Source of the DNA: Flavobacterium sp.
GTDB lineage: Bacteria > Bacteroidota > Bacteroidia > Flavobacteriales > Flavobacteriaceae
Direction of reading: 5' to 3'
Length of the DNA: 64,000 nt
Assembly (NCBI RefSeq): GCF_027482425.1
Contig: NZ_JAIXWA010000054.1
Span: 124,001-188,000 of the forward strand
The notes under the pieces: model-generated
The model's input: only the letters and a program-made list of their open reading frames with translations
The model's database searches: none
What the model was told of the DNA's origin: nothing
Shown: piece after piece, positions 25,412-35,500 of the stretch
How the letters are laid out: every line of letters begins with the position of its first letter
How positions within the stretch are numbered: the first letter of the stretch is position 1
Translations under genes and position numbers: made by a program

Positions 25412-25419
25412 AGGGAGTG

Positions 25420-25450
25420 CAAAAGTACAATTTATTCTTTTATATCCAAA
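25420..25450 (-). promoter_or_regulatory. Promoter of rplM-rpsI-rpsB-tsf
   Basis: On the minus strand TTTG (25,450-25,447), exactly 19 nt, then TActTTTG (25,427-25,420): a full match to the Bacteroidota consensus. Confidence 0.85.
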
Positions 25451-25620
25451 CCTCCTTTTTATTTATTTTATTGATTCCTAAAATTTTGGGGATGAGCGGG
25501 CTATCTTGGTGGGATGTGCGTTTACGAGAAACGGGAGGCAATTTATTTGTCGGGAAAAGCAGCATTTCATTTTTCGTCTTTTTAAATTTGTTAAATTTAC
25601 GCTCGTCAAAGTCCATTGCT

Positions 25621-26646
25621 ATGAAATCAAAAGCTACGTTAAAACAAATTGCCAAAGAACTGGGCGTATCGGTATCTACCGTGTCCAAAGCCTTGAATGA
25701 CAGTCCCGAAATCAGCGAACCCACCAAACAACGGGTGCAGGAATATGCCAAGTTGAAAAACTACAAGCCGAATGCGATTGGGTTGAATTTGAAAAACCGT
25801 TCGACCAAAACCATTGGGGTGATTATTCCGAATATTTTGAATTCTTTTTTCGCCAAAGTGTTTACGGGCATCGAGAAAGTAGCCGATGAAAAGGGGTACA
25901 AGGTGATGACCTATATCTCGAACGAGTCGCTCGAAAAAGAGGTAGCTGCGGTGGAAATGCTCAGTAATGGCGCCATTGACGGATTTATTTTATCGATTTG
26001 TGAAGAAGCGCAGAAATTGCAGCAGTTTGATCATTTTAAGCAAATCCTCAATGAGGGGACACCTATCGTAATGTTTGATCGTATTGCGGATGAAGTGCAT
26101 TGTGATAAAGTGATTGTCGATGATTTTGATTCGGCGGTTCATGCGACCAATCATTTGATAAAAACGGGGAATAAATCGATTGCTTTGTTTTCGGCTATTG
26201 ATAATTTGAGTGTAGCTAAGTTGCGGGCGGAAGGGTTTCGAAAAGCGATGGCGGATGCGGGGCTTACGATCGATCCCCAGTATGTCATTTTATCCAATTC
26301 GGAAGAAGGTTTTGATCAAAAGGCCGCAGGTTTTTTTGATAAACATCAAGTAGATGCTGTTTTTGCGGTCGATGAACATGCTTCGGTAACAGCCATGAAA
26401 ATGGCCGTAAAAAAAGGACTCCGCATTCCCGAAGAATTGGCGGTTATTGGTTTTGCCGATGGCGTATGGTCCCGTCGATTAACGCCGAGCTTATCTACAG
26501 TGAGTCAGCACGGACCCGAGATTGGGGAAGTGGCAACGCGCCTGTTGATTGAGCGCTTAGAACATAAAGGGGAACCCTACAATCCCCGAACCACGGTTAT
26601 TGCTACCGAATTGCGGCAACGCGAATCCGTTAAACGATTGGCCTAA
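25621..26646 (+). CDS. LacI family transcriptional regulator
   Basis: 341 residues from the ATG at 25,621. The frame is open further upstream, but that would cross the divergent rplM promoter. Residues 5-25 are the LacI helix-turn-helix (LKQIAKELGVSVSTVSKALN) with hinge helix after LKNYKPNAIGLNLKNR. Residues 60-340 are a periplasmic-binding-protein-like effector domain (IGVIIPNILNSFFAKVFTGI; VDAVFAVDEHASV). The effector and targets are unknown, since no sugar genes adjoin. Its stop overlaps the ankyrin gene start by one base. Confidence 0.93.
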   Translation: MKSKATLKQIAKELGVSVSTVSKALNDSPEISEPTKQRVQEYAKLKNYKPNAIGLNLKNRSTKTIGVIIPNILNSFFAKVFTGIEKVADEKGYKVMTYISNESLEKEVAAVEMLSNGAIDGFILSICEEAQKLQQFDHFKQILNEGTPIVMFDRIADEVHCDKVIVDDFDSAVHATNHLIKTGNKSIALFSAIDNLSVAKLRAEGFRKAMADAGLTIDPQYVILSNSEEGFDQKAAGFFDKHQVDAVFAVDEHASVTAMKMAVKKGLRIPEELAVIGFADGVWSRRLTPSLSTVSQHGPEIGEVATRLLIERLEHKGEPYNPRTTVIATELRQRESVKRLA

Positions 26647-27164
26647 TGTGGCGGTGGTTTTTTTTGGGTTTGTGGATACCGCTTTTGGGGTTGGCGCAAC
26701 CCACTCCCGATGTGTTTGACTTGGCCCGCAAGGGTTCGGAGGCGGAAGTGCGCGCTGTATTAGCAACCCAACCGCGTGCCTTTGATTGCGTTAGTCCCGC
26801 GGGATTCACGCCTTTAATCCTTGCTTGTTACAAAGGCAATACTCCTATAGTAAAGGTGCTGTTGGAAGCGGGAGTAGCTGTTAATTATACATCCGATCAG
26901 GGAACGGCATTAATGGCGGCGGTGGTGCGGGGTAATGCCACGGTTGTCGGTTGGCTTTTGGACTATAAAGCCGATCCCAATTTGACCGATGTGCAAGGCA
27001 ATACGGCCTTACATTTTGCCGTTCAGTTCAAAAACATCGCGATTATCCAACAACTTTTGACGTATGGAGCGCACCGCGAGGCCAAAGATGGCAAGGGCAT
27101 GACCCCTTTTGAATATGCCGTGCAATCGGGCGATGAAGCGATTATTGCTTTGTTGAAGGGGTAA
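26646..27164 (+). CDS. Ankyrin repeat protein, secreted
   Basis: 172 residues: a signal peptide (about 1-18, ending GLAQ) then four ankyrin repeats (GFTPLILACYKGN; GTALMAAVVRGNA; GNTALHFAVQFKN; GMTPFEYAVQSGD). Ankyrin repeats bind proteins; no enzymatic part is present. It is translationally coupled to the LacI regulator by TAATG, an arrangement suggesting a shared function that sequence does not reveal. Confidence 0.9.
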   Translation: MWRWFFLGLWIPLLGLAQPTPDVFDLARKGSEAEVRAVLATQPRAFDCVSPAGFTPLILACYKGNTPIVKVLLEAGVAVNYTSDQGTALMAAVVRGNATVVGWLLDYKADPNLTDVQGNTALHFAVQFKNIAIIQQLLTYGAHREAKDGKGMTPFEYAVQSGDEAIIALLKG

Positions 27165-27240
27165 GGGGGTTGGAAGCCATTTTATGACCATTTTTTTTGA
27201 TACGGTTCACTGCATACTACATACTGTTCAATGCCCCCTA

Positions 27241-30090
27241 CTAATGCGCTTCCAGCCAATTTGCGCCAAAGCCCATTTCAACATCAAGCGGAACGGCCAT
27301 AGGGAAGGCATGTTCCATTTCGTGTTTGATCATTTTTTGAATGGCTTCTAGTTCAGTGCGATGTACATCAAACACCAATTCGTCATGCACTTGCAACAAC
27401 ATTTTGGACTGCCAATTTTCGGTGGTTAGTTTTCGGTGAATATTGATCATCGCAATTTTAATGATATCGGCCGCCGACCCTTGAATGGGGGCGTTTACGG
27501 CATTGCGTTCAGCAGCACCTCGTACTACGGCATTGGCCGAATTGATGTCCTTTAGATAGCGTCGACGACCCGAAATTGTCTCTACATAGCCGTTTTCCCG
27601 TGCAAAATCGACTTGGTTTTGCATATACGATTTCAACTTTGGGTAGGTTTGGTAATAGGCCTCAATCAAGGCAGCACTTTCGCTCCGCGAGAGACTCGTT
27701 TGATTGGATAGTCCGAAGGCAGACACGCCATAGATAATGCCGAAATTGACAGTTTTGGCATTGCTGCGTTGTTCTTTGGTAACCTCCTCAAGGGCGATTT
27801 GAAATACTTTGGCGGCGGTACTGCGGTGAATGTCCTCTTTGTTTTGAAAGGCTTTAATCATGTTTTCTTCGCCACTCAATGCAGCTATAATCCGTAATTC
27901 GATTTGGGAATAGTCGGCAGAAAGCAAAACATAATCGTCGTTTTTTGCCACAAAGGCTTTGCGAATTTGACGGCCCCGTTCGGTACGTATCGGAATGTTT
28001 TGCAGGTTGGGATTGTTTGAACTCAATCGTCCGGTACTGGCTACCGTTTGCATATAATCGGTATGCACACGTTGGGTTTTGGCATCGACTTGTAGCGGCA
28101 AAGCTTCGACATACGTACTTTGCAATTTGACCAATTGGCGCCATTCTAAAATATCGCGAACAATTTGGTGTTCGTTGGCTAGATAACTCAAGACTTCTTC
28201 TCCAGTAGCGTATTGTCCGGTTTTGGTTTTCTTTTGTTTTTGTCCGCCAATTTTCATTTTATCAAACAAAATATCGCCCAATTGTTTTGGGGATGCCAAA
28301 TTGAATTTAGTGCCTGCGGAGGCATATATTTTTTGTTCCAAGGCTTGAATTTCAAGTGCCATATCGGCCGACATCGATTGCAGGTAGGGGACATCCAAGC
28401 GAATGCCTTCCCGTTCCATATCGGCTAAAACGTGCACTAAGGGAATTTCAATTTCGTCAAAGAGTTTTTTGGTTCCCACACGTTCGAGTATGGGTTGAAA
28501 ATGCGTTTTGAGTTGCCAAGTCACATCGGCATCCTCGCCGGCGTATTCTTTGATGGCCTCAAGCGGAACGTCGCGCATGGACTGTTGGTTTTTGCCTTTT
28601 TTCCCAATCAAGGTTTCAATAGACTGCGGGGCATACTGTAAATACGTTTCGCTCAAAATATCCATATTGTGGCGCATGTCGGGATTGATGAGGTAATGCG
28701 CAATCATCGTGTCAAAAAGCGGTCCACGTACAGCAATTCCATAATTGGCCAATACTTTTAAATCGTATTTTAGGTTTTGACCAATTTTTTCAATGGCTTC
28801 ATTTTCAAAAAAGGGACGGAGTTGGGTAGCGATTTTTTGGGCTTCCTCAGGGTTTTCGGGAACGGGAACGTAGTAGGCTTTTCCTTTTTCCCAGGAAAAT
28901 GAAATTCCAACCAATTCGGCATTCTTTGCATCAATTCCGGTAGTCTCGGTATCAAAACAGACTGCGGTTTGTTTCAATAAATTCTGCAACAACAATTGCA
29001 TTGGGAAGTCGCCTTGCACGATTTGATACAGATGCGGTGTCGTTTGCAAGGTGGCATACGTTGTGGATGTTTGGGATGTTTCTTCATCATTATCTGCAAA
29101 CCCAAACAAGTCCATTTGATTTTCGGGGGTTCTCTTTGGCGTCGGTTTTTTGGCAGCAACCGTTTCCGGAGCAGCATTGCTTGTGTCAATAGCGTCGTAT
29201 TCATTTCCTTGTCCAAAAAGCTTATCAAACTGCGCTTTCATTTGGCGAAACTCCAATTCCTGAAACAAGGCATCGGTTTTTTCAACATCGGGGCGACTCA
29301 ATTCAAAGGCTTTTTCGTCAAATTCGACAGGACAATCCAATAAGATGGTCGCCAATTTTTTGGAGAGCAGCCCTTGTTCTTTGTGGGCTTCGATTTTGTC
29401 TTTTAAAGCGCCTTTTAATTGATCGGTATTGGCCAACAGATTTTCCATAGAACCAAATTCAGCCAATAGTTTTTTCGCTGTTTTTTCACCCACTCCGGGA
29501 AGTCCGGGAATGTTGTCGACTGCATCGCCCATCATACCGAGGAAGTCAATCACTTGCAGCGGGTCGTTGATTTCAAATTTTTGTTTGACTTCTTCCACCC
29601 CCCAGATTTCAATATCGTTCCCCATTCGGGCAGGTCGGTACATAAATATATTTTCCGAAACCAATTGCCCAAAGTCTTTATCGGGAGTTACCATATATAC
29701 TTTGTAGCCTTTCTTCTCGGCTTTTTTTGCTAACGTACCGATTAAGTCGTCGGCTTCAAAACCTGCTTTTTCGATGATCGGAATGTGCATGGCCTCGAGT
29801 AAAGCCTGAATGAAGGGCACTGCAATTTTAATAGCTTCAGGCGTTTCATCGCGGTTGGCCTTGTATTCGGTAAACATTTCCAAACGGTAATCACTGCCCC
29901 CTTTGTCGAAAGCCACTGCCAAATGATCGGGTTTTTCCCGTTTGATCACATCCATTAAGGAGTTCATAAAACCCATAATGGCTGAGGTATCCATACCTTT
30001 GGAGTTGATGCGTGGATTTTTAATAAAGGCATAATAGCCCCGAAAAATAAGGGCGTAGGCATCGAGGAGGAATAAACGTTTTTGTTCCAT
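27241..30090 (-). CDS. polA: DNA polymerase I
   Basis: 949 residues. The 5'-3' exonuclease/FEN domain (1-290) has LDAYALIFRGYYAF, GFEADDLIGTLA and GMMGDAVDNIPGLPGVG. The 3'-5' proofreading domain (about 365-545) keeps its acidic motifs, DTETTG and YAGEDADVTW, so it should be active. The polymerase domain has motif A DYSQIELRI, the O-helix region RSNAKTVNFGIIYG and motif C VHDELVFDV. Functions in gap filling, primer removal and repair. A TAcaTTTG box lies upstream on its strand (30,142-30,135). Confidence 0.98.
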   Translation of the reverse strand: MEQKRLFLLDAYALIFRGYYAFIKNPRINSKGMDTSAIMGFMNSLMDVIKREKPDHLAVAFDKGGSDYRLEMFTEYKANRDETPEAIKIAVPFIQALLEAMHIPIIEKAGFEADDLIGTLAKKAEKKGYKVYMVTPDKDFGQLVSENIFMYRPARMGNDIEIWGVEEVKQKFEINDPLQVIDFLGMMGDAVDNIPGLPGVGEKTAKKLLAEFGSMENLLANTDQLKGALKDKIEAHKEQGLLSKKLATILLDCPVEFDEKAFELSRPDVEKTDALFQELEFRQMKAQFDKLFGQGNEYDAIDTSNAAPETVAAKKPTPKRTPENQMDLFGFADNDEETSQTSTTYATLQTTPHLYQIVQGDFPMQLLLQNLLKQTAVCFDTETTGIDAKNAELVGISFSWEKGKAYYVPVPENPEEAQKIATQLRPFFENEAIEKIGQNLKYDLKVLANYGIAVRGPLFDTMIAHYLINPDMRHNMDILSETYLQYAPQSIETLIGKKGKNQQSMRDVPLEAIKEYAGEDADVTWQLKTHFQPILERVGTKKLFDEIEIPLVHVLADMEREGIRLDVPYLQSMSADMALEIQALEQKIYASAGTKFNLASPKQLGDILFDKMKIGGQKQKKTKTGQYATGEEVLSYLANEHQIVRDILEWRQLVKLQSTYVEALPLQVDAKTQRVHTDYMQTVASTGRLSSNNPNLQNIPIRTERGRQIRKAFVAKNDDYVLLSADYSQIELRIIAALSGEENMIKAFQNKEDIHRSTAAKVFQIALEEVTKEQRSNAKTVNFGIIYGVSAFGLSNQTSLSRSESAALIEAYYQTYPKLKSYMQNQVDFARENGYVETISGRRRYLKDINSANAVVRGAAERNAVNAPIQGSAADIIKIAMINIHRKLTTENWQSKMLLQVHDELVFDVHRTELEAIQKMIKHEMEHAFPMAVPLDVEMGFGANWLEAH

Positions 30091-30301
30091 AATAACACAT
30101 TTAGACCCATTCTTGTTGGATTAGAGCGGGTCTCCAAATGTAAGGATTCAAGTTGAAATCTAAGGCGGAAGGTTGAAATTTCCCATTTACTTATTGTTGA
30201 TACAAATGTTCAACAAAGTGGAGGCAACAGGGGTTAAAATTTCCTTAAATTTAACGCGGACTTGTACTGACCTACAATACCTTTGCGCTTTAAAATCGTA
30301 T

Positions 30302-31537
30302 ATGACATTTCGATTGTTTATTCTTTTGGTACTGCTAACGCTTGTTGAAGTGTATGCCTTTCAAGCGGTTCGAACGGTAACCAAAACCAAATGGGTGCAA
30401 TGGACTTACCTGGCGGTGTCGTTGGGGACCTTGTTTTTTGTGTTTTATCAATTCACCAAATTTGATCGAAAAGTGGGACAAACGCCCATGACCATGTTGA
30501 CCATTGGGCTATTGTTGTTGGTATTGGTTCCCAAATTGATCATGGTTTTGGTGCTTTTAGCCGAAGATATGTTTCGCCTTGTATTGGGGGCTAAAAATTT
30601 CTTTGTGCAATACGATGCCGAAAAATCGTATATTCCTGCCCGCCGCAAGTTTGTAAGTCAATTGGCTATCGGGTTGGCAGCGGTCCCTTTTTTATCCTTG
30701 ATGTATGGCATGACCAAAGGCAAATACAATTTTAAAGTGCGCAAAGAAACCTTGTATTTTGACGATTTGCCCGACGATTTCGACGGATTTACCTTTACGC
30801 AAATTTCTGACATCCATAGCGGAAGTTTTGACGATCCTGAGAAAATTGCCCATGCTATCGAGATGATTAATGCGCAAGAGTCGGATATGCTTTTGTTTAC
30901 GGGTGATATTGTAAATACGCATGCCACTGAGATGCACCCTTGGATCGATTTGTTTTCGAAGATTAAATCCCACTCCTACGGGAAATATTCGGTATTGGGG
31001 AATCATGACTATGGTGAATATATCGAGTGGAATACCGCAGCTGAAAAGGAGCAAAATTTTAATGATATCATTGATTTGCACCGTCAAATTGATTTTAAAC
31101 TCCTCCGCAATGAGCATGTAAAAATTCAAAAAGGCGCTTCGGCACTCGCTTTGGTTGGGGTTGAAAATTGGGGGGTGAAGTTCAAAAAAGCAGGGGATTT
31201 AGCCAAGGCTGCAGCGGGATTGGACCCCAATGCGTTTAAAATTTTAATGAGTCACGATCCAAGTCATTGGGAAGTGGAAGTTAAATCGCATCCCGAGTTA
31301 TACCATTTAACCTTGTCGGGGCATACACACGGCTTGCAATTTGGTATTGAAATTCCGGGCTTTATCAAATGGTCTCCCGTACAGTATGTATATAAACAAT
31401 GGGCGGGATTGTATGAACATACGGGGCGCTATTTGTATGTAAATCGCGGTTTCGGGTTTCATGCGTACCCTGGGCGCGTAGGAATTATGCCTGAAATCAC
31501 AGTGCTTACACTAAAAAAAGGTCGTCCTGTCGCATAA
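30302..31537 (+). CDS. Membrane-anchored metallophosphoesterase (YkuE-like)
   Basis: The start is the ATG at 30,302, 17 nt after a TAccTTTG box (30,278-30,285); the upstream open frame would include the promoter. 411 residues. About four hydrophobic helices occupy the first 130 residues. The calcineurin-like domain follows with all metal motifs: ISDIHSG, LLFTGDIVN, VLGNHDYG, MSHDPSHW and LSGHTHGLQFG. Members act on phospholipid or nucleotide phosphoesters at the membrane. The substrate is unknown. Confidence 0.93.
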   Translation: MTFRLFILLVLLTLVEVYAFQAVRTVTKTKWVQWTYLAVSLGTLFFVFYQFTKFDRKVGQTPMTMLTIGLLLLVLVPKLIMVLVLLAEDMFRLVLGAKNFFVQYDAEKSYIPARRKFVSQLAIGLAAVPFLSLMYGMTKGKYNFKVRKETLYFDDLPDDFDGFTFTQISDIHSGSFDDPEKIAHAIEMINAQESDMLLFTGDIVNTHATEMHPWIDLFSKIKSHSYGKYSVLGNHDYGEYIEWNTAAEKEQNFNDIIDLHRQIDFKLLRNEHVKIQKGASALALVGVENWGVKFKKAGDLAKAAAGLDPNAFKILMSHDPSHWEVEVKSHPELYHLTLSGHTHGLQFGIEIPGFIKWSPVQYVYKQWAGLYEHTGRYLYVNRGFGFHAYPGRVGIMPEITVLTLKKGRPVA

Positions 31538-31612
31538 TTTGTTAAAAATAGTACCTTTGTATCCTAATTTTTCTTTACTTTGGGTGAAGAATGCTAAATA
31601 CCGATTGATTGT

Positions 31613-31909
31613 ATGTCGAAATTTGGAGAACTTATCAACGCACAAGTCCCTGTTTTAATCGACTTTTACACCGAATGGAACGAATCTTCAGTTTCAATGC
31701 ATCCGGTGATTCGCGATGTTGCTGCGGCCTTAGGCGATAAGGCAAAAGTGATTAAAATTGATGTGGATAAAAATCAAGAGCTGGCAGAAGCCCTACGTAT
31801 TAAAGGGGTTCCCACGTTAATGATTTACAAAAACGGTCAAATGGTATGGCGGCAGTCTGGAGAATTGGATGCCAACTCCTTGATTGCATTGGTTAAAGAT
31901 CAGATTTAG
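31613..31909 (+). CDS. Thioredoxin-fold protein without active-site cysteines
   Basis: 98 residues, thioredoxin size. VPVLIDFYTEW leads to the active-site loop, which reads W22-N-E-S-S instead of WCGPC, and there is no other cysteine in the protein. The cis-proline region GVPTLMIYKNGQ and the end of the fold are normal. It cannot do dithiol chemistry; a binding or chaperone role is inferred. A TAccTTTG box lies at 31,552-31,559. Its 3' end overlaps the convergent deacetylase gene by 17 bp. Confidence 0.88.
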   Translation: MSKFGELINAQVPVLIDFYTEWNESSVSMHPVIRDVAAALGDKAKVIKIDVDKNQELAEALRIKGVPTLMIYKNGQMVWRQSGELDANSLIALVKDQI

Positions 31910-32537
31910 GAAGGATTTCACCGCGATATCCTTGCGCTGTAAGATAGGCTAGAGCCTTTGGTAATACTGTTTTCAGGTTGCCAAAGGCTTTTTTGCTATC
32001 ATGAAAAACGATAATGCTACCCGGTTGTACATTTTTGGTAATACTTTTTAGGCAATCTTCAGGGGTTGTATTTACATCCCAATCATACGTAAGAATATCC
32101 CACATTACAGGAATTAGATTGTGGGAGCGCAACTGTTGCGGTTGGCCCAATTTTAATTTGCCGTACGGCGGACGAAACAGCAAAGGAGTGCGTCCCAAAT
32201 GAGTCTCCATACTCGTTGTACAGGCCTTAATGTCCTCGAGATAGGCTGCTCGTGATGTTTTCCAACTGTTGCGATGATGGTAGGTATGGTTTCCGATGCC
32301 ATGGCCTTTTTTTGTAAGGGATTGCGCGATGTCGGGATACTGATCTACATTATTTCCAATGAGAAAAAAAGTGGCTTTAAAATCGTATTGAGCCAACGTT
32401 TCCAGTACCCATGGCGTGATTTCAGGCGTTGGTCCGTCATCAAACGTAAGGTACACCACCCGTTCGGTTTGCGGAATGTCCCAAACCAAATTTGGGGTGC
32501 ATTTTTTTACCCAAAACGGTGTTTTTATCCATCGCAT
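31893..32537 (-). CDS. Polysaccharide deacetylase (NodB domain)
   Basis: The start is taken at 32,537 or the adjacent ATG at 32,540 (MMRWIKTPF); the open frame extends upstream, but only through the terminator of the previous gene. About 214 residues. The NodB metal and catalytic motifs are present: TFDDGP and the paired His in GNHTYHHRN, plus FRPPYGK and WDILTYDWD. It removes acetyl groups from N-acetylglucosamine polymers or peptidoglycan. There is no obvious signal peptide. It follows the DUF2723 gene on the same strand. Confidence 0.9.
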   Translation of the reverse strand: MRWIKTPFWVKKCTPNLVWDIPQTERVVYLTFDDGPTPEITPWVLETLAQYDFKATFFLIGNNVDQYPDIAQSLTKKGHGIGNHTYHHRNSWKTSRAAYLEDIKACTTSMETHLGRTPLLFRPPYGKLKLGQPQQLRSHNLIPVMWDILTYDWDVNTTPEDCLKSITKNVQPGSIIVFHDSKKAFGNLKTVLPKALAYLTAQGYRGEILPKSDL

Positions 32538-32554
32538 CATGGCTGCAATATCGT

Positions 32555-32582
32555 AAAAAAAAATGCTCCAATTACGGAGCAT
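32555..32582 (-). terminator. Terminator of the DUF2723 gene
   Basis: On the minus strand ATGCTCC, GTAATT, GGAGCAT, then nine T. It lies 6 nt after the DUF2723 stop codon and only about 15 nt before the deacetylase start. Confidence 0.85.
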
Positions 32583-32588
32583 TTCCAG

Positions 32589-35500
32589 TTATTCTTTATC
32601 GCGCCCAAATTGCGGGAATCGCGCGGTATATTGATTAAAGGCTTGGCGATTTTTTTGATAGAAGTCAATGTCGCCATTTTTCTTACTAACGCGAAGCAAG
32701 CTGCGGTATCGTTCAATAGCCGAAACGATGTCGGTACCCATAAACGATTTGTCAGCGGGGGAGAACGTCGTGTAGTACAACAATTCTTGTTGGTATTTTG
32801 CAAAAAGTTGAGCCATCAACGCGCGGGCTTTTTCTTTTTCACCCACTTTATAATAGCCATTGGCAAAAGGTTCTAGCGTTAAATAGTAGCCGTAATAGTC
32901 CAAAGGCATTTTATCAAGGGCGAGTTCGATAATTTTTTTCGCTTCGGGAATACGACCTTCGGCGATAAGTGCATCCATCGTTCGCGCCATGTTACCACGG
33001 TAGGAAATGCAGTTGCGTCGGGTTTCGGGATCGTGGTAAATGTTGGTCCTTTCGCCATTGCCCCATTTCCAATTCATAATTAATTTGTACATCTTATCAG
33101 TGTCCAATTGCCCCATGTCGGGATAATTTTCTTCAATCACAGGTGTTTTGATTGGCACTAACTTGTACACCATACCGTCTAATTGCAAGAAATCTTTCAT
33201 CCACAAATAATCGTCATCCCCAAAACTTCCGGGGCTGAAATAAATCGGACGTTTCCAATTGTTATTGTTGAGGATGTCCAACATAATCAAACGGTTTTTG
33301 TATAACGCACCTCCTTTGATGTCCAAATCGATGTAGGGAACAATGGAATCGGCTTGTTTGACGTTGACGATATTATGTTTTAATATTGAAGTTTTGTCCA
33401 CAGGGATGCGCACTTTATTAGTAGGGAAGAAATGGAGACGGTGTCCACTTTGCATTTCGATGGTGGTCAGGGTGTCTTCACTTTTCGCAAACTCGATAAA
33501 GTCTTTTAAGTTCCAACGGTTTTCGGTTTGTTTATGGAATAAAATCACATCGCGGTTATCGGCTACAATTTGACTGTGCGAGAAGGATATGGGTAGCCCT
33601 TCCGAAAGATTGGTTTTTTGCTTCATTTGATCAATGTACCAATCGGTCATCAACAAACTCGTATTCACAATGCGAACATCGGTGCGGTATCCTTCAATTT
33701 CTTGCGCATACCAAAGCGGGAAAGTATCGTTGTCACCAATAGTAAACAAGATGGCGTTTTTGTCGCACGAGTCCAAGTAGTTTTTCGCCATCGCAATAGC
33801 CGTATACCGGTTGGAACGGTCATGATCATCCCAGTTTTCTTTGGCCATCAAAATGGGAGACACCAACAAGGATACGGCAATGGCCGACCAACCCGCCGTT
33901 TTGGCATTGATTTTCTCTGCGATCATTTCGTAGAGGGCAAAAACGCCAAATCCAACCCAAATCGCAAACACAAAGAAAGAGCCTACCAAAGCGTAATCGC
34001 GCTCACGGGGTTCGAAGGGACGCTCGTTCAAATAGATTTTTAAGGCTAATCCCGTAAATAAAAACAAAGTAAGTAAAACATAGAACGATTTTAGATCCCG
34101 TTGTGCATGGTACATCAGTCCAAGTAAGCCCAAAAAGAAAGGCAAGAAATAATAGAAATTACGCCCTTTGTTATTTTTAACATCGTCGGGTAAATTGTCT
34201 TGCGAACCCAAATGCATTTCATCAATCGCCTTAATGCCCGACATCCAGTTGCCATCGAGGTTGTCATAGCGGCCTTGATTGTCGTTTTGACGTCCTACAA
34301 AGTTCCACAGCAAATAGCGGCCATACATATAGCCAAATTGGTATTCAACCATAAAGCTGATGTTTTGCCAAAACGTTGGTTTTTCTACTTCAATATATTC
34401 GCTGTAGTATTTTAAGAAGCTGATGTAGTCTTCGTTGTCCAATCGTTTTTGATTGAATGCTTGACGAAAAGCAGCTACTTCTTCTACTAATTCTTGATTG
34501 TCGGCAAACTCAGGTTTGATCGTAAACTTCGGCACCCCTACAAAGTTCATGTACCCTTTTACATTGTCGTTGCTCCACAAACGCGGGAGGATAGCGCGGT
34601 GCTTGCTATTGGAGTTTTGCTCTGCTTTTTCGTAATTGTTGACGATGACATACTTGCCTGTTTTTTCGTCGCGCTCATAGTTTGGTTTTTTATCCAAATA
34701 AGGTTCCTCTTCGTCGGCTCCAGCAAACATATCGGTGTATTGAGGCCCGTAAAACAAGGGGTTGTATCCGTACTGTTCACGGTTGTAATAGGCGAGTACT
34801 TCGGCAGCATCGGAGGGTTTGTTCTCGTTGATGGGTGTATTGGCATTGGCGCGCAAAGGAAGCATTAACCAAGTCGAAAAACCTACTAAAACAAACAGGA
34901 TGCACAACAGAGCCGTATTGACGGCAGGTAATTCTTTTTTTTGAGTGTATTGTAATGCGAAATAAAAGAACCCAACGATGGCTAAAAAGGCGATAAGTGT
35001 CCCGGAGTTAAATGGCAATCCGAAAGAGTTCACCATAAAAATTTCCGTTTTAGCAAAAAAAGCTAAGGTGTAGGGTAAGAGTAGTTTGAAAATGAATAAG
35101 AGGATTGCAATAATAATGACGTTGGCTAGGATAAAACTCTTGAGCGTCACCTTAGGGTATTTTTTAAAGAAATACAAAAACCCGATGGAAGGTAAAGTCA
35201 ACAAAGCCATGAAGTGTACGCCAAAGGAAAGTCCAATCATCAAACTAATTAATAGTAACCAACGATTTCCATGGGGTTTGTCCATGTCGGCTTCCCAACG
35301 TAATCCCAACCACAACAACAAGGCAATCATAAACATCGCCATTGCATATACCTCGGCTTCCACAGCATTAAACCAAAAACTATCGGAAAAGGTGAAGGTT
35401 AGGGCTCCCACGAGTGAGGCTCCTAAAATTACTTTAAGGTTGGTTTCGTGAAGTGTTGTATAACGGCTTACAATTTTTTGCAAGAGCAAGGTGGAAGACC

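Noticed and set aside
25417-25620. Upstream extension of the LacI regulator frame
   Set aside because: It would overlap the rplM promoter and adds no domain; the helix-turn-helix starts right after the ATG at 25,621.
32274-32876. 200-codon plus-strand frame across the DUF2723/deacetylase junction
   Set aside because: It crosses a terminator and two real antisense genes and shows no family features.
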